From Rhea pennata (Eukaryota > Chordata > Aves > Rheiformes > Rheidae), in assembly GCF_028389875.1 (NCBI RefSeq), contig NC_084671.1, forward strand, positions 5,781,001-5,845,000: 64,000 nt of DNA. Reading direction: 5' to 3'. The position numbers and the translations under genes were made by a program. Positions 63,801 to 64,000 of this stretch are shown in pieces. The number at the start of each line of letters is the position of its first letter. Position 1 is the stretch's first letter. The notes below the pieces were generated by a model. It was not told the DNA's origin, searched no databases, and saw only the letters and a program-made list of their open reading frames with translations.

Positions 63801-64000
63801 GTAGATGTGCTATCATTTTAGTTCTATTAAGTAGATTGATACAGGATGTCCAGACTAAAAAGCCAATGCATTTAGAATACTTCAAATTATACTTCCACTT
63901 ATATTCATTATTTTAAAATGAATTACATGTATTTCCTAACCTTCTTCCTAAAGGTTTCCTAATTGTTAAGGATCACAGACGAAGGGAGTTGAGAGAGCTA

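Larger units (their letters stand above)
56950..64000. other. DNA downstream of SEC62
   Basis: No gene could be supported. GPR160, expected next by synteny, is a single-exon receptor of more than 300 codons and no such frame is present, so it must start beyond the window; its 5' non-coding exons could fall here. The stretch contains TA/TG and poly(A) repeats, a 94-codon - strand frame with a hydrophobic end (59709-59993), and an interrupted coding-like stretch at 62942-63461. Confidence 0.5.

Overview
The window is nuclear DNA from a vertebrate, almost certainly a bird. Two multi-exon genes with GT-AG introns of modest size lie head to tail on the + strand. Introns and flanks carry chicken-repeat 1 (CR1) LINE 3' ends with the typical GATTCTATGAT terminus, plus old palindromic repeats. 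The gene pair SAMD7 then SEC62 is the order known from human 3q26.2 and from bird chromosome 9 equivalents. The species cannot be named from the sequence alone.

Layout. Bases 1-18685 are AT-rich DNA upstream of SAMD7 coding sequence; no protein-coding exon could be supported there, although the 5' non-coding exon(s) and promoter of SAMD7 should lie in it. SAMD7 coding exons run from 18687 to 27865. Eight exons join in consistent phase into a 543-codon frame with a C-terminal SAM domain. Its 3' UTR contains a perfect 28-bp palindrome abutting a poly(A) signal. Bases about 28.05-37.28 kb are intergenic, with fragments of old dispersed repeats. A CpG island at about 37.29-38.26 kb holds the SEC62 promoter and first exon. 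SEC62 then runs from 37711 to 54025: eight coding exons, a first intron of 8.5 kb, and a 400-codon frame. Two CR1 fragments sit in its introns 5 and 6. From 54026 onward are the SEC62 3' UTR with several candidate poly(A) sites and then flanking DNA. The expected next gene, GPR160, is not recognisable before the window ends.

The two genes are neighbours but have no known functional link. SAMD7 is a photoreceptor nuclear protein of the Polycomb system. SEC62 is a ubiquitous ER-membrane translocation factor and ER-phagy receptor. Their promoters differ accordingly: no CpG island is seen near the SAMD7 start, whereas SEC62 has a TATA-less CpG island.

The most interesting observations are: the N-terminal extension of the avian SAMD7 model, which resembles its paralogue SAMD11; the 28-bp palindrome with a PAR-bZIP core in the SAMD7 3' UTR; an ATF6/XBP1-type element and a YY1 motif packed into the last 31 bases before and over the SEC62 start codon; families of old palindromic repeats; and an unidentified, interrupted coding-like stretch at about 62.95-63.46 kb. 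I found no evidence of a wholly new system. All statements about homologues are from memory, not from a search.
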